From Leclercia adecarboxylata (lineage in GTDB: Bacteria; Pseudomonadota; Gammaproteobacteria; Enterobacterales; Enterobacteriaceae): DNA of 64,000 bases. Positions 45,661-56,783 of the stretch are shown here, in pieces. Below the pieces are notes generated by a model. That model was given only the letters and a program-made list of their open reading frames with translations. It was not told where the DNA came from and searched no databases. The position numbers and the translations under genes were made by a program. The stretch spans positions 3,472,001-3,536,000 of the forward strand of contig NZ_CP098325.1 in assembly GCF_023639785.1 (NCBI RefSeq), given 5' to 3'. The number at the start of each line of letters is the position of its first letter. Within the stretch, counting starts at the first letter, position 1.

Positions 45661-48234
45661 TTACTGCACTGCCACAATCTGATCGTCTTTCTTCACCAGT
45701 TGAATTGTTTTGCCCGGTAACAGCTTCCCGGACAGGATTTGCTGCGCCAACGGGTTCTCTATCTGCTGTTGAATGGCGCGTTTTAAAGGGCGCGCCCCGT
45801 AAACCGGATCGTATCCATTTGCGCTAAGAAGTTGCAGCGCATCATCCGCAATCTGCAGTTCATATCCACGCTCTTCCAGGCGTTTATACAAACGTTGCAG
45901 TTGAATACGCGCAATAGAAGCAATGTGTTTTTCACCCAACGGATGGAAGACCACCACTTCATCGATACGGTTGATGAACTCAGGACGGAAGCTGTGGCTA
46001 ACCACGCCCAGCACCAGATCCTTCATATGACCGTAATCCAGTTCCCCGAAGCGTTCCTGAATCAGATCGGAACCCAGGTTCGAGGTCATAATAACCACTG
46101 TGTTACGGAAATCGACCGTTCTGCCCTGCCCGTCCGTCAGGCGGCCGTCATCCAGCACCTGCAACAGAATATTGAAAACATCCGGATGGGCCTTTTCAAC
46201 TTCGTCCAGCAGGATGACCGAGTAAGGGCGACGGCGAACCGCTTCTGTCAGGTACCCACCCTCTTCATAACCGACATATCCCGGAGGTGCACCCACGAGA
46301 CGCGACACGGAGTGTTTTTCCATAAACTCGGACATGTCGATACGCACCATCGCATCATCACTGTCGAACATAAAGTTCGCCAGCGCCTTACAGAGCTCCG
46401 TTTTACCCACACCGGTCGGCCCGAGGAACAGGAAGGAGCCAATCGGACGGTTAGGATCCGACAAACCAGCGCGGCTACGGCGAATAGCATTCGACACGGC
46501 TTCAACCGCTTCATCCTGGCCAATCACGCGATGATGAAGGTCTTCCTCCATACGCAGTAATTTGTCGCGCTCGCTCTCCATCATTCTGGCTACCGGGATC
46601 CCGGTCCAGCGCGCCAGTACTTCAGCAATTTCCGCATCCGTCACTTTATTACGTAACAGACGCATGGTTTTGCCTTCAGCCTGGGTTGCTGCAGCCAGCT
46701 GTTTTTCCAGTTCCGGAATTTTGCCGTACTGCAATTCGGACATTTGCGCCAGGTCGCCCATGCGACGAGCCTGCTCGATAGCGATCTTCGCCTGCTCCAG
46801 CTCGGCTTTAATGGTCTGGGTACCGGAAAGAGAGGCTTTCTCAGCTTTCCACTCTTCCTCTAACACCGAATACTGACGCTCTTTATCGCCCAGCTCTTCA
46901 TTAAGCATATCCAGGCGCTTTTTACTCGCTTCATCAGACTCTTTCTTCAGCGCCTGCTGCTCTAGCTTGAGCTGAATGATTCGGCGATCGAGTCGGTCCA
47001 GCTCTTCCGGCTTGGAGTCAATCTGCATACGAATACTGGAAGCCGCTTCATCGATAAGGTCGATTGCTTTGTCAGGCAACTGTCGATCGGCAATATAACG
47101 ATGCGACAAGGTTGCAGCCGCCACGATGGCCGGGTCGGTGATCTGCACATGGTGGTGCAGCTCATAGCGTTCTTTCAGGCCACGGAGGATCGCGATGGTA
47201 TCTTCCACTGAAGGCTCAGCAACAAACACTTTCTGGAAGCGACGTTCAAGAGCGGCATCCTTTTCGATGTACTGACGATATTCATCAAGCGTGGTAGCCC
47301 CGACGCAGTGCAGCTCACCACGTGCGAGCGCCGGTTTCAGCATGTTCCCGGCATCCATGGCGCCGTCGGCTTTACCTGCCCCAACCATCGTATGCAGTTC
47401 ATCGATGAACAGGATGACATTGCCTTCCTGTTTCGCCAGATCGTTGAGCACGCCTTTCAGGCGTTCTTCAAATTCACCCCGGTATTTAGCCCCCGCCACC
47501 AGCGCGCCCATATCCAGCGCGAGTACACGGCGACCTTTTAAACCCTCGGGAACTTCACCATTGACGATACGCTGGGCCAGCCCTTCAACGATGGCGGTTT
47601 TACCGACGCCCGGTTCACCAATAAGTACCGGGTTATTTTTGGTGCGACGCTGCAGAACCTGAATCGTGCGGCGGATCTCTTCGTCACGGCCAATGACCGG
47701 GTCAAGCTTGCCCTGCTCGGCACGCTCAGTCAGGTCAACGGTATATTTTTTCAATGCCTGACGCTGGTCTTCGGCACCCTGATCGTTCACGCTCTCACCT
47801 CCGCGCATCTGGGCAATCGCCTGGGTCACGTTAGCGGTGGTTGCGCCAGCCGTTTTCAGCAGGTCGGTCAGCGTGCCACGTGATTCAAGCGCCGCCAGAA
47901 TAAAAAGTTCTGACGAAATAAAGTTGTCGCCGCGTTTCTGCGCAAGTTTGTCGCAAAGATTCAGCACGCGGACCAGATCCTGAGACGGCTGCACATCTCC
48001 GCCTGTACCTTCTACCTGCGGTAAACGGCTCAGAGCCTGATCGATAGCTGTACGTAACTGCCCCGCATTAATGCCGGCAGATGTCAGTAAAGGACGTACC
48101 GATCCCCCTTCCTGATTCAGCAAGGCGCTCATTAAATGAAGTGGTTCGATAAACTGATTGTCGTGCCCCAGTGCGAGAGACTGGGCATCGGCGAGAGCAA
48201 GCTGGAATTTATTAGTAAGACGATCCAGACGCAT
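45661..48234 (-). CDS. clpB: Disaggregase chaperone ClpB
   Basis: Hsp104-type ATPase that rescues aggregated proteins with DnaK. N domain (1-145), AAA+1 with Walker A GEPGVGKT and Walker [10 protein letters not shown], coiled-coil middle domain (about 405-525, [14 protein letters not shown]), AAA+2 with [10 protein letters not shown] and [11 protein letters not shown]. The start [16 protein letters not shown] at 48234 gives 857 residues, as in E. coli. Heat-shock promoter upstream. Confidence 0.98.
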   Translation of the reverse strand: MRLDRLTNKFQLALADAQSLALGHDNQFIEPLHLMSALLNQEGGSVRPLLTSAGINAGQLRTAIDQALSRLPQVEGTGGDVQPSQDLVRVLNLCDKLAQKRGDNFISSELFILAALESRGTLTDLLKTAGATTANVTQAIAQMRGGESVNDQGAEDQRQALKKYTVDLTERAEQGKLDPVIGRDEEIRRTIQVLQRRTKNNPVLIGEPGVGKTAIVEGLAQRIVNGEVPEGLKGRRVLALDMGALVAGAKYRGEFEERLKGVLNDLAKQEGNVILFIDELHTMVGAGKADGAMDAGNMLKPALARGELHCVGATTLDEYRQYIEKDAALERRFQKVFVAEPSVEDTIAILRGLKERYELHHHVQITDPAIVAAATLSHRYIADRQLPDKAIDLIDEAASSIRMQIDSKPEELDRLDRRIIQLKLEQQALKKESDEASKKRLDMLNEELGDKERQYSVLEEEWKAEKASLSGTQTIKAELEQAKIAIEQARRMGDLAQMSELQYGKIPELEKQLAAATQAEGKTMRLLRNKVTDAEIAEVLARWTGIPVARMMESERDKLLRMEEDLHHRVIGQDEAVEAVSNAIRRSRAGLSDPNRPIGSFLFLGPTGVGKTELCKALANFMFDSDDAMVRIDMSEFMEKHSVSRLVGAPPGYVGYEEGGYLTEAVRRRPYSVILLDEVEKAHPDVFNILLQVLDDGRLTDGQGRTVDFRNTVVIMTSNLGSDLIQERFGELDYGHMKDLVLGVVSHSFRPEFINRIDEVVVFHPLGEKHIASIARIQLQRLYKRLEERGYELQIADDALQLLSANGYDPVYGARPLKRAIQQQIENPLAQQILSGKLLPGKTIQLVKKDDQIVAVQ

Positions 48235-48272
48235 AACTCCTCCCATAACAGGTCAAAATTGCTACTGGAGAT

Positions 48273-48301
48273 TAAATGAGGTCATCCCTCAATTATTCAA
48301 G
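48273..48301 (-). promoter_or_regulatory. Sigma-32 heat-shock promoter of clpB
   Basis: Minus strand CTTGAA (48296-48301), 14-bp spacer, CCTCATTTA (48273-48281): matches the sigma-32 consensus CTTGAA-N14-CCCCATNTA with one change in the -10. Confidence 0.88.
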
Positions 48302-48363
48302 GTGAATGACCTGAATTATGCGAAAAGAAAACGGCGCGTGCCGGATCGTCTTGATTCTATAGG

Positions 48364-49095
48364 TTATATCAGCCAAATGAAACTTGCCATACGTCCTGTC
48401 GTCTTGTCGCGGCGCCAGGAAAAGAAATCATCTTTTTCAGTAACGGTGCAGCGATCGCCGCCATAGACCTGGCTGATCCCAAGATTTGTAAGGCGCTGGC
48501 GGGCAAGCTGATAAATGTCCGCCATATATTTATCTCCCGCCGGGCAAAAAGCGTTTTCCGCCTGCGGATCGTGCGCCATAAAGGCTTCGCGCACTTCCGG
48601 GCCCACCTCAAAGGCTTGTGGCCCAATGGCCGGGCCAAGCCAGGCGATGATGTTATCCGCACTGTCAGCAAAGCAGGCAACAGTCTCTTCCAGCACGCCA
48701 GCGCATAATCCGCGCCAGCCAGCATGCGCGGCGGCTACTTCGGTGCCCGCACGGTTGCAGAAAAGCACCGGCAGGCAGTCGGCGGTCATGACGGCACACA
48801 CTGTGCCCGGAGTATTGCTGTAAGAGGCATCCGCACGTTTCGAAGCGTACGGCTCTCCGGTGAGGCGGAGCACAGCGGTACCATGTACCTGTTCCAGCCA
48901 GACCGGCTTAGAAGGCAACTGGCCTGCCGCAAACAACCGCTTACGATTCTCTTCGACATGATCGAGGTTATCGCCGCAGTGAGCCCCCAGGTTTAATGAT
49001 TCCCAGGCTCCCTTACTCACGCCCCCGATGCGGGTTGAACTGCAGGCCGCCACGCCCTCTGGCGCTGGCCACTCCGGGACAATCAGTTTGGTCAT
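48364..49095 (-). CDS. pgeF: Peptidoglycan editing factor / purine nucleoside phosphorylase PgeF
   Basis: YfiH/LACC1-family multicopper-like fold; in E. coli it removes misincorporated L-Ser from UDP-MurNAc and related proteins act on purine nucleosides. Metal-binding residues in VMTADCLPVLF (Cys) and AAHAGWRGLCAG (His). 243 residues. It overlaps rluD by 4 bp. In the same strand order as E. coli: rluD-pgeF, then clpB under its own promoter. Confidence 0.95.
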   Translation of the reverse strand: MTKLIVPEWPAPEGVAACSSTRIGGVSKGAWESLNLGAHCGDNLDHVEENRKRLFAAGQLPSKPVWLEQVHGTAVLRLTGEPYASKRADASYSNTPGTVCAVMTADCLPVLFCNRAGTEVAAAHAGWRGLCAGVLEETVACFADSADNIIAWLGPAIGPQAFEVGPEVREAFMAHDPQAENAFCPAGDKYMADIYQLARQRLTNLGISQVYGGDRCTVTEKDDFFSWRRDKTTGRMASFIWLI

Positions 49096-50072
49096 AACCA
49101 GTCCACGTCATCCTTATGTTCTTCAAAATCGGCACGCATGGCGTCGATGAGTTCCACCATATCCTGTGGGATTGGCGCGTGCCACTCCATCTCGATTCCG
49201 GTGATCGGATGATAGAGACGCAGCATTGTGGCGTGCAGAGCCTGACGATCGAATTTACGCAGCATGGCGATGAAGGCTTCAGATGCGCCTTTCGGCGGAC
49301 GCGGACGGCCACCGTAAAGCTGATCGCCCACCAGCGGATGGGTGATATGCGACATATGAACACGGATCTGGTGAGTACGGCCCGTTTCCAGACGCAGACG
49401 CAGGCGCGTATGGATCCGGAAATGCTCCATGATGCGGTAGTGCGTGACTGCCGGTTTACCCATGGGATGGACAGACATATGGGTACGCTTGGTCGGATGG
49501 CGGCTGATAGGCTGCTCAACCGTGCCGCCCGAGGTCATATGGCCAATGGCCACCGCTTCGTACTCACGGGTGATTTCACGCAGCTGCAGGGACTCCACCA
49601 GACGCGTCTGCGCCGGAATGGTCTTCGCCACGACCATCAGGCCGGTAGTGTCTTTATCCAGGCGGTGAACGATCCCCGCACGCGGTACGTCAGCGATAGG
49701 CGGATAGTAGTGCAGCAGCGCATTCAGCACCGTGCCATCAGGATTGCCTGCACCAGGGTGGACAACAAAATCGCGTGGCTTGTTGATGACCAGGATGTCG
49801 TCATCTTCATAGACGATATTCAGCGGGATATCCTGAGGTTCAAAACGGACTTCTTCTTCGATGTCAGCATTGATGGCGACCACTTCCCCACCCAACACTT
49901 TCTCTTTTGGCTTGTCCCAGATCTTGCCGTTTACCAGCACGCGCTGGTCAAGGATCCATTCTTTTATGCGTGAACGCGAATAATCAGGGAACATTTCGGC
50001 CAAAGCCTGATCTAAGCGTTGTCCGAGCTGTTTTTCGGAGACTGTTGCGGTGAGTTCTACTCGTTGTGCCAT
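49092..50072 (-). CDS. rluD: 23S rRNA pseudouridine synthase RluD
   Basis: Makes pseudouridines 1911, 1915 and 1917 in helix 69. N-terminal S4 domain (about 17-80, RLDQALAEMFPDYSRSRI) and catalytic domain with HRLDKDTTGLMV, whose Asp is the nucleophile, followed by LRLETGRTHQIRVH. 326 residues. Divergent from bamD. Confidence 0.97.
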   Translation of the reverse strand: MAQRVELTATVSEKQLGQRLDQALAEMFPDYSRSRIKEWILDQRVLVNGKIWDKPKEKVLGGEVVAINADIEEEVRFEPQDIPLNIVYEDDDILVINKPRDFVVHPGAGNPDGTVLNALLHYYPPIADVPRAGIVHRLDKDTTGLMVVAKTIPAQTRLVESLQLREITREYEAVAIGHMTSGGTVEQPISRHPTKRTHMSVHPMGKPAVTHYRIMEHFRIHTRLRLRLETGRTHQIRVHMSHITHPLVGDQLYGGRPRPPKGASEAFIAMLRKFDRQALHATMLRLYHPITGIEMEWHAPIPQDMVELIDAMRADFEEHKDDVDWL

Positions 50073-50202
50073 AGACTGCTTCTTCGTTTAACGTTGGGTT
50101 TTACGGCTTTGCCGTTTAATATAGTGTGCTATTGTAGCTGGTCTTAATCGGGAGCAGGAAAGAGATTCTCCCGGACAAACATTTGAGGAAAGTCAAAACG
50201 TC

Positions 50203-50940
50203 ATGACGCGCATGAAATATCTGGTGGCAGCGGCCACGTTGAGCCTGGCTTTGGTAGGCTGCTCCGGTTCGAATGAACAGGTCCCTGACAATCCGCCGAA
50301 TGAAATCTATGCGACTGCTCAGCAAAAGCTGCAGGACGGTAACTGGAAACAGGCGATAACGCAACTGGAAGCGCTGGATAATCGCTATCCATTTGGCCCG
50401 TATTCCCAGCAGGTACAGTTGGATCTGATCTACGCCTACTATAAAAATGCCGATCTGCCACTGGCCCAGGCGACGATTGATCGCTTCATGCGTCTGAATC
50501 CGACCCATCCGAATATCGACTACGTAATGTACATGCGCGGCCTGACCAACATGGCACTGGACGACAGTGCGCTGCAGGGCTTCTTCGGCGTCGATCGTTC
50601 CGACCGTGACCCTCAGCACGCACGCGATGCGTTCAATGACTTCTCTAAGCTGGTCCGCGGCTACCCGAACAGTCAGTACGTAACGGATGCCAGCAAGCGT
50701 CTGGTGTTCCTGAAAGACCGTCTGGCGAAGTACGAATACTCTGTGGCGGAATACTATACCCGCCGTGGCGCATACGTTGCCGTCGTGAACCGTGTTGAAG
50801 GCATGCTGCGTGATTATCCGGATACCCAGGCAACGCGTGATGGTCTGAAGCTGATGGAAAACGCCTATCGCCAGCTGCAGATGACATCCCAGGCAGAAAA
50901 AGTGGCGAAAATCATTGCCGCTAACAGCAGCAGCTCCTGA
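50203..50940 (+). CDS. bamD: Outer-membrane assembly lipoprotein BamD
   Basis: Essential lipoprotein of the BAM complex that inserts beta-barrel proteins. Signal peptide with lipobox LVGC, lipidated Cys20. Five TPR units follow (for example [18 protein letters not shown] region, [20 protein letters not shown]). 245 residues, as in E. coli. Monocistronic, ending in a strong terminator. Confidence 0.98.
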   Translation: MTRMKYLVAAATLSLALVGCSGSNEQVPDNPPNEIYATAQQKLQDGNWKQAITQLEALDNRYPFGPYSQQVQLDLIYAYYKNADLPLAQATIDRFMRLNPTHPNIDYVMYMRGLTNMALDDSALQGFFGVDRSDRDPQHARDAFNDFSKLVRGYPNSQYVTDASKRLVFLKDRLAKYEYSVAEYYTRRGAYVAVVNRVEGMLRDYPDTQATRDGLKLMENAYRQLQMTSQAEKVAKIIAANSSSS

Positions 50941-50955
50941 TCCTTTCGTAAGATG

Positions 50956-50988
50956 CAAAACGGCAGCCCCCGGGCTGCCGTTTTTTTA
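50956..50988 (+). terminator. bamD terminator
   Basis: AAACGGCAGCCC / GGGCTGCCGTTT stem with a short loop and T7 tail. Confidence 0.9.
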
Positions 50989-51130
50989 TCCGTTTTCGCA
51001 CTAAGCTGAAGCGGTTTAGCCCGCACGAATCCTATCAACTATGGCCGCTATTTCTTACTTCGACAAGGTAAATCTTATCTCTTCCTGTCCTGCCTCACAA
51101 AAAGAATCCGTTGACAAAAAGTGACATTAA

Positions 51131-51553
<423 letters not shown>

Positions 51554-51576
51554 TCCCTTACATTGAGTCTATCGCC

Positions 51577-51603
51577 AACGCGCCTTCGGGCGCGTTTTTT
51601 ATT
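51577..51603 (+). terminator. raiA terminator
   Basis: AACGCGCC-TTCG-GGCGCGTT stem with UUCG tetraloop and T6 tail. It abuts the pheL promoter. Confidence 0.88.
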
Positions 51604-51631
51604 GACAGGGTGAAAACAGTGCAGGTACTTT
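51602..51631 (+). promoter_or_regulatory. pheL-pheA promoter
   Basis: TTGACA (51602-51607) and TACTTT (51626-51631) with an 18-bp spacer, 26 bp before the pheL start. Confidence 0.65.
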
Positions 51632-51657
51632 AAGTCTGTCTTCTTAAGGAATCATCC

Positions 51658-51705
51658 ATGACCGTTAAGCCGTTCTTCTTCGCATTCTTTTTTACCTTCC
51701 CCTGA
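51658..51705 (+). CDS. pheL: pheA leader peptide PheL
   Basis: 15 codons reading [15 protein letters not shown], seven of them Phe. AAGGA lies nine bases upstream of the ATG. Ribosome stalling at Phe codons under phenylalanine shortage would favour the antiterminator and let transcription reach pheA. The first residues differ from the E. coli peptide ([15 protein letters not shown]), the Phe run does not. Confidence 0.96.
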   Translation: MTVKPFFFAFFFTFP

Positions 51706-51751
51706 TTGGGAGGCGTTTCGTCGTGTGATAAAGAATGCGAAGACGAACAAC

Positions 51752-51785
51752 AAGGCCTCCCACACCGGGGGGCCTTTTTTATTGA
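51752..51785 (+). terminator. pheA attenuator terminator
   Basis: AAGGCCTCCC / GGGGGGCCTT stem followed by T6ATT, 27 bp before pheA. The pheL coding region and the 3:4 stem show the standard Phe attenuator. GGGAGGCG (51708-51715) can pair with the 5' arm as antiterminator. Confidence 0.9.
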
Positions 51786-51811
51786 TAACGATAAATGACA
51801 AAGGCAACGCT

Positions 51812-52972
51812 ATGACATCGGAAAACCCGTTACTGGATCTGCGAGATAAGATCAGCTCACTGGATGAAAAATTGCTTTCGCTACTGGCTGAACGCCGGGC
51901 GCTTGCCGTCGAGGTTGGTAAAGCGAAGCTGGCATCACATCGTCCGGTACGTGACATCGATCGAGAGCGCGACCTGCTGGAACGCCTGATTAACCTCGGT
52001 AAGACGCACCATCTGGATGCGCACTATATCACCCGCCTGTTCCAGTTGATTATCGAAGATTCCGTCCTGACACAGCAGGCGTTGCTGCAGCAGCATCTGA
52101 ATAAAACCAATCCTCACTCGGCGCGTATTGCCTTCCTGGGGCCAAAAGGTTCCTATTCCCACCTCGCCGCACGTCAGTATGCTGCCCGTCATTTCGAAGA
52201 GTTTATTGAGAGCGGCTGCGCGAAGTTCGCTGATATTTTCAATCAGGTAGAAACCGGTCAGGCGGATTACGCCGTCGTACCGATTGAGAACACCAGCTCC
52301 GGGGCGATCAACGACGTTTACGATTTGCTTCAGCACACCACCCTGTCGCTGGTCGGCGAACTGACGATCCCCATCGACCACTGCGTACTGGTCTCCGGCA
52401 CCACCGACCTCGATAAAATCGAGACGGTCTACAGTCATCCTCAGCCCTTCCAGCAGTGCAGCCAGTTCCTGAACCGCTATCCAGGCTGGAAAATTGAGTA
52501 TACCGAGAGCACCTCGGCAGCAATGGAAAAGGTCGCGCAGGCCAATTCTCCAGCCGTTGCCGCGCTGGGCAGCGAAGCGGGTGGGGCGCTGTATGGCTTA
52601 CAGGTGCTGGAACGTAACCTGGCGAACCAGACGCAGAACATCACCCGTTTCATCGTCCTGGCGCGTAAAGCAATCAACGTTTCCGATCAGGTGCCGGCGA
52701 AAACTACCCTCCTGATGGCAACGGGCCAGCAGGCGGGTGCGCTGGTTGAGGCCCTGCTGGTACTGCGTAATCACAATCTGATTATGACCAAACTGGAATC
52801 TCGCCCGATTCATGGCAACCCATGGGAAGAGATGTTCTATCTCGATATTCAGGCCAACCTGGAATCTGCATCCCTGCAGAAAGCCCTGCGTGAACTGGGT
52901 GACATTACCCGTTCAATGAAAGTGCTTGGCTGCTATCCGAGCGAAAACGTCGTGCCGGTCGATCCGGCTTAA
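51812..52972 (+). CDS. pheA: Chorismate mutase / prephenate dehydratase PheA
   Basis: Converts chorismate to prephenate and phenylpyruvate for Phe synthesis. AroQ mutase domain (1-95, [20 protein letters not shown]), dehydratase domain (about 105-285, [27 protein letters not shown]), and ACT domain (about 300-386) with the feedback motif GALVEAL and ESRP. 386 residues, start [10 protein letters not shown]. Its stop overlaps that of the SMP-30 gene by 4 bp. Confidence 0.98.
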   Translation: MTSENPLLDLRDKISSLDEKLLSLLAERRALAVEVGKAKLASHRPVRDIDRERDLLERLINLGKTHHLDAHYITRLFQLIIEDSVLTQQALLQQHLNKTNPHSARIAFLGPKGSYSHLAARQYAARHFEEFIESGCAKFADIFNQVETGQADYAVVPIENTSSGAINDVYDLLQHTTLSLVGELTIPIDHCVLVSGTTDLDKIETVYSHPQPFQQCSQFLNRYPGWKIEYTESTSAAMEKVAQANSPAVAALGSEAGGALYGLQVLERNLANQTQNITRFIVLARKAINVSDQVPAKTTLLMATGQQAGALVEALLVLRNHNLIMTKLESRPIHGNPWEEMFYLDIQANLESASLQKALRELGDITRSMKVLGCYPSENVVPVDPA

Positions 52973-53841
52973 CGCGTAATAAACGGCCCCTTTTTTACCC
53001 CTGCCACGCTGACGGGCAGGGTGAAAATGGCGCCGGAAAGAGGATATTCCGCCACTTCCTGCGGCTCCATATTCTCACGGGTGGTGGTGATAAACAGCGT
53101 CTGCATATCCTCACCACCAAAACAGACCATCGTCGGGTAGCGCACTGGCAAACGGTACTCTTCCAGTTGCTCCCCCCGCGGTGAAAAGCGTGCGATGCGC
53201 CAGCCATCGAACAGCGCACTCCAGTAACAGCCCTCCACATCCACCGCCGCGCCGTCCGGTATGCCCTCTCCCGGCTGGAACCGACGAAAGACTTCCCGTT
53301 TACCCGGTTCGCCCTGCTCGTCCAGCGGGGTACGGTAGATCACCGCGTTGGGCGTGTCAGAGGTGTACATCCAGCGGCGGTCATCGCTGAATGCCAGGCC
53401 GTTATGACCGTGGATATCACACTGAATAACCTCCGGTGTCAGGTCATTATCGATACGCATCAGCAAAGCGCCGTTGTAATCGCCCGGCGCCCAGAACGTG
53501 CCCGCGTAGAAGCGGCCAAAGTGATCGGTTCCCCCGTCATTAAAGCGCGCCAGCTGCGGGTTCGACGGGTTATCGCACACTTTTCGCTGCAGCAGCCCGT
53601 GCTTGTCCGTCAGCCAGATGGCGTTGCGCATGGCGACAATGAAGCCCCCTCCTTCACGTAAGGCAAAACAGCCCACCTCTTCGTGGAAAGATAAAACGCG
53701 GTGTTCACCTGTCGGCAAATGATAGCGGTGGATCTCGCCTTCCAGGATGTCCGCCCAGTAGAGCGCGTTTTCTGCTTCGCTCCAGGTCGGGCATTCCGGT
53801 AGATGCCCCGTGTAATCAAACAGAACGTGTGGTTCAGCCAT
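52969..53841 (-). CDS. SMP-30/gluconolactonase-family protein
   Basis: Six-bladed beta-propeller hydrolase family whose members open sugar lactones with a divalent metal. Candidate metal ligands: Glu16 in LPECPTWSE, the Asn in FNDGGTD and [10 protein letters not shown], and Asp in [11 protein letters not shown]. No signal peptide, so cytoplasmic. 290 residues. It lies downstream of tyrA on the same strand, after the tyrA terminator, and converges on pheA with no terminator between. In E. coli pheA and tyrA are direct neighbours, so this gene is an insertion. The natural lactone is not evident from context. Confidence 0.88.
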   Translation of the reverse strand: MAEPHVLFDYTGHLPECPTWSEAENALYWADILEGEIHRYHLPTGEHRVLSFHEEVGCFALREGGGFIVAMRNAIWLTDKHGLLQRKVCDNPSNPQLARFNDGGTDHFGRFYAGTFWAPGDYNGALLMRIDNDLTPEVIQCDIHGHNGLAFSDDRRWMYTSDTPNAVIYRTPLDEQGEPGKREVFRRFQPGEGIPDGAAVDVEGCYWSALFDGWRIARFSPRGEQLEEYRLPVRYPTMVCFGGEDMQTLFITTTRENMEPQEVAEYPLSGAIFTLPVSVAGVKKGPFITR

Positions 53842-53861
53842 GACAAATCCCCAAAATGAAA

Positions 53862-53882
53862 AAAGCCAGCAGTGCTGGCTTT
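53862..53882 (-). terminator. tyrA terminator
   Basis: AAAGCCAGC / GCTGGCTTT stem with a three-base loop, minus-strand tail TTTTTTCATTTT, 19 bp past the tyrA stop. Confidence 0.85.
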
Positions 53883-53901
53883 CAGTATATACATCATCGG
53901 A

Positions 53902-55023
53902 TTACTGGCGACTGTCATTCGCCTGCCGCAGCAGAATGCGGCTTTCGCTCTGGAAGCGCTGGGCGTAATCGCCAAACCAGTGCTCGACCTTACGGAAACT
54001 GTCGATAAAGGCCTGCTTATCGCCCTGCTCCAGCAGGGTGATCGCCTCGCCAAAACGCTGGTAGTAACGTTTAATCAGCGCCAGGTTGTTGCCCGAGGAC
54101 ATAATGATATCCGCGTACAGCTGGGGATCCTGGGCAAACAGCCGCCCGACCATCGCCAGTTCGAGGCGATAAATCGGAGACGACAGCGACAGCAGTTGCT
54201 CAAGCTGCACGTTCTCTTCCGCCAGATGCAGGCCATAGGCGAAGGTCGCGAAGTGACGCAGCGCCTGGATAAAGGCCATGTTCTGATCATGCTCGACGGC
54301 GCTGATACGGTGCAGTCGCGCGCCCCATACCTGAATCTGCTCCAGGAACCACTGGTAGGCTTCCGGCTGACGCCCATCGCAGTAGACCACAACCTGCTTC
54401 GCCAGGCTGCCGCTGTCCGGGCCGAACATCGGGTGCAGACCCAGTACCGGGCCATTATGTGCGGCCAGCATCGCCTGCAGTGGACCATTTTTTACCGAAG
54501 CCAGGTCAACCAGAATGCAGTCTTCCGGCAGCGGCGGCAGGCTGGCAATAATCTCTTCCGTAACGTGAATCGGTACGCTGACAATCACCATACCCGCATC
54601 GGCTACCATCGCCTGCGCCTGGGACCAGTCATCTTTTTCAAGAATGCGCACCTGATAGCCAGAAAGCGTCAGCATCTTCTCGAACAGACGCCCCATCTGT
54701 CCGCCGCCGCCAACAATGACCACAGGACGCAGCGTTGGACAAAGGGTTTTAAATCCCTTGTCGTTTTCGCTGGAGTACGACTCGCGCATCACGCGGCGCA
54801 GTACATCCTCAATCAGATCCGGTGAGACCCCCAGCGCCTGGGCCTCTTTACGGCGTGAAGCCAGCATCGAGGCCTCACGCTCTGGCACATAAATCGGCAA
54901 GCCGTATTTACTTTTGACTTCACCTACCTCGGCGACCAGCGCCATACGACGCGCCAGCAAATCCAGCAGCGCCTTATCTACCTCGTCAATTTGATCGCGC
55001 AGGGCGGTCAATTCAGCAACCAT
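53902..55023 (-). CDS. tyrA: Chorismate mutase / prephenate dehydrogenase TyrA
   Basis: Makes 4-hydroxyphenylpyruvate for Tyr synthesis. AroQ mutase domain (1-90, [22 protein letters not shown]), then an NAD-binding dehydrogenase domain starting [17 protein letters not shown] and including [15 protein letters not shown]. 373 residues, as in E. coli. It follows aroF after 10 bp. Confidence 0.98.
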   Translation of the reverse strand: MVAELTALRDQIDEVDKALLDLLARRMALVAEVGEVKSKYGLPIYVPEREASMLASRRKEAQALGVSPDLIEDVLRRVMRESYSSENDKGFKTLCPTLRPVVIVGGGGQMGRLFEKMLTLSGYQVRILEKDDWSQAQAMVADAGMVIVSVPIHVTEEIIASLPPLPEDCILVDLASVKNGPLQAMLAAHNGPVLGLHPMFGPDSGSLAKQVVVYCDGRQPEAYQWFLEQIQVWGARLHRISAVEHDQNMAFIQALRHFATFAYGLHLAEENVQLEQLLSLSSPIYRLELAMVGRLFAQDPQLYADIIMSSGNNLALIKRYYQRFGEAITLLEQGDKQAFIDSFRKVEHWFGDYAQRFQSESRILLRQANDSRQ

Positions 55024-55033
55024 AACTAACCTC

Positions 55034-56104
55034 TTAAGCCAGACGCGTCGCCAGCTGGCCGTTCAAATCTTTGTGGATCTCACGCAGCAGCGCATCGGTG
55101 GTTTCCCAGCTGATGCAGGCATCCGTTACGGATACCCCGTGCTTCATGGCGCTGCGTGGCTGCTCAGATGACTGATTGCCCTCATGGATGTTGCTCTCAA
55201 TCATCAGGCCAATGATCGAACGGTTGCCATCTTTAATCTGCGCGACGACGGATTCCGCCACCGCAGGCTGACGACGGTAATCTTTGTTGGAATTACCATG
55301 ACTGCAATCTACCATCAGCGCCGGGCGCAGTCCTGCCTGTTCCATCTCTTTTTCACACTGAGCGACATCTGCCGGGCTGTAGTTAGGTGCCTTACCGCCG
55401 CGCAGGATAACGTGTCCATCCGGGTTGCCCTGGGTCTGCAGCAGGCAAACCTGGCCTGCCTGGTTGATGCCGACAAAACGGTGCGGCATGGCAGCGGCAC
55501 GCATCGCGTTAATGGCTGTCGCCAGGCTGCCATCGGTACCGTTTTTGAAACCGACCGGCATAGAGAGGCCCGATGCCATTTCACGGTGCGTCTGGGATTC
55601 CGTGGTACGCGCGCCGATTGCTGACCAGCTAAACAGGTCGCCCAGGTATTGCGGACTGTTTGGATCCAGCGCTTCGGTTGCCAGCGGCAGCCCCATGTTC
55701 ACCAGCTCCACCAGAAGATTACGCGCAATTTTCAGACCGGCTTCCACATCAAACGAGCCATCCATGTGAGGATCGTTAATTAACCCTTTCCAGCCGACGG
55801 TGGTACGGGGTTTTTCAAAATAGACGCGCATGACCAGGTAGAGGCTATCGCTGACCTCCTCGGCCAGGGCTTTAAAACGATGCGCATATTCGATGGCTGC
55901 TTCGGGATCATGAATAGAGCACGGACCACATACCACCAGCAGACGCGGATCGCGCCCGGCAATAATGTCGGAAATGGTCTGGCGGGAGTGCGCAATTTGC
56001 GCCTCTTGCTCAACGCTCAGCGGGAACTCCGCCTTCAGTTGATCCGGAGTGATCAGAACATGTTCATCAGTAATATGTACGTTATTCAGCGCGTCTTTTT
56101 GCAT
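55034..56104 (-). CDS. aroF: DAHP synthase, Tyr-sensitive (AroF)
   Basis: First step of the shikimate pathway: PEP + erythrose-4-phosphate to DAHP, inhibited by tyrosine. Class I aldolase-type barrel with [25 protein letters not shown] and [11 protein letters not shown]. 356 residues, the length of AroF. First gene of aroF-tyrA under TyrR boxes. Confidence 0.97.
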   Translation of the reverse strand: MQKDALNNVHITDEHVLITPDQLKAEFPLSVEQEAQIAHSRQTISDIIAGRDPRLLVVCGPCSIHDPEAAIEYAHRFKALAEEVSDSLYLVMRVYFEKPRTTVGWKGLINDPHMDGSFDVEAGLKIARNLLVELVNMGLPLATEALDPNSPQYLGDLFSWSAIGARTTESQTHREMASGLSMPVGFKNGTDGSLATAINAMRAAAMPHRFVGINQAGQVCLLQTQGNPDGHVILRGGKAPNYSPADVAQCEKEMEQAGLRPALMVDCSHGNSNKDYRRQPAVAESVVAQIKDGNRSIIGLMIESNIHEGNQSSEQPRSAMKHGVSVTDACISWETTDALLREIHKDLNGQLATRLA

Positions 56105-56196
56105 GATTGCGATCCTGGAAGCTCGTTTGCGATAGTGGTTTCCTCACTGAGGAAGCCCAACGATACCATAACAAGTAAAGATTTCAATCCAAAATA

Positions 56197-56267
56197 CGTA
56201 AATAATACTTTACAACACGCGATTTAATGCAAAAAACATTCGATTAAACTGTAACGTAAAAATTACA
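56197..56267 (-). promoter_or_regulatory. TyrR boxes upstream of aroF-tyrA
   Basis: Minus-strand TGTAAAGTATTATTTACG (56197-56214) is a strong TyrR box (TGTAAA-N6-TTTACA type). A second, weaker box TGTAACGTAAAAATTACA occupies 56250-56267, 53 bp further upstream, a five-turn spacing. Tyrosine-bound TyrR hexamers would bridge them to repress. Confidence 0.85.
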
Positions 56268-56318
56268 TCCCGCATTCTTAACGCCAGGCTATGCTCAATG
56301 AAAAAAGGAGAATGTTGT

Positions 56319-56693
56319 ATGCGTCCGATCGTTATCTCGCTTCTGGGTCTGCTGCTTACCGCCTGCCAGATTGATCCTTATACCCATCAGCCTGACTGGA
56401 CGGGCACCGACTGGTATGATGCCGGAAAAGAAGATGCCCTGGGCGGCGTGGCCGTTAAATCCAGTGAATCACTTGCCGCTAATTTTAACGACCCTAAGGT
56501 GGACCGCCCGGCCTATCTCAAAGGATATAAAGAGGGGCAGGAGAAAATATGTCAGGAAAATTTCGTTTACGCCTGGGGATTAGCAGGGAAAATATTCCCC
56601 GCCAGCTGTGATACCGCGGATAACGCCACTCAACTCCGTACCGCCTGGCAGCAGGGAATGGATGAAGGAACAAAAGCCAGCCGTTTAAATTAA
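56319..56693 (+). CDS. yfiL: Lipoprotein YfiL
   Basis: Small exported lipoprotein of unknown function. The ATG at 56319 has AAGGAG eight bases upstream and begins MRPIVISLLGLLLTAC, a classical lipobox with Cys16; an earlier in-frame ATG (56298) includes that ribosome site and is rejected. 124 residues. The mature part shows repeated DWYDAGKEDA / LKGYKEGQEK / WQQGMDEGTK, helical segments of the YfiL type. It precedes yfiR on the same strand. Confidence 0.88.
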   Translation: MRPIVISLLGLLLTACQIDPYTHQPDWTGTDWYDAGKEDALGGVAVKSSESLAANFNDPKVDRPAYLKGYKEGQEKICQENFVYAWGLAGKIFPASCDTADNATQLRTAWQQGMDEGTKASRLN

Positions 56694-56783
56694 TCCCCTT
56701 CAGATACGCCGGGAAAAATAAAACCTCAGATTTTACTTAAGTCACCGACCACAATTCCGGCGTAATGACTGCCCGCGTAAAAA

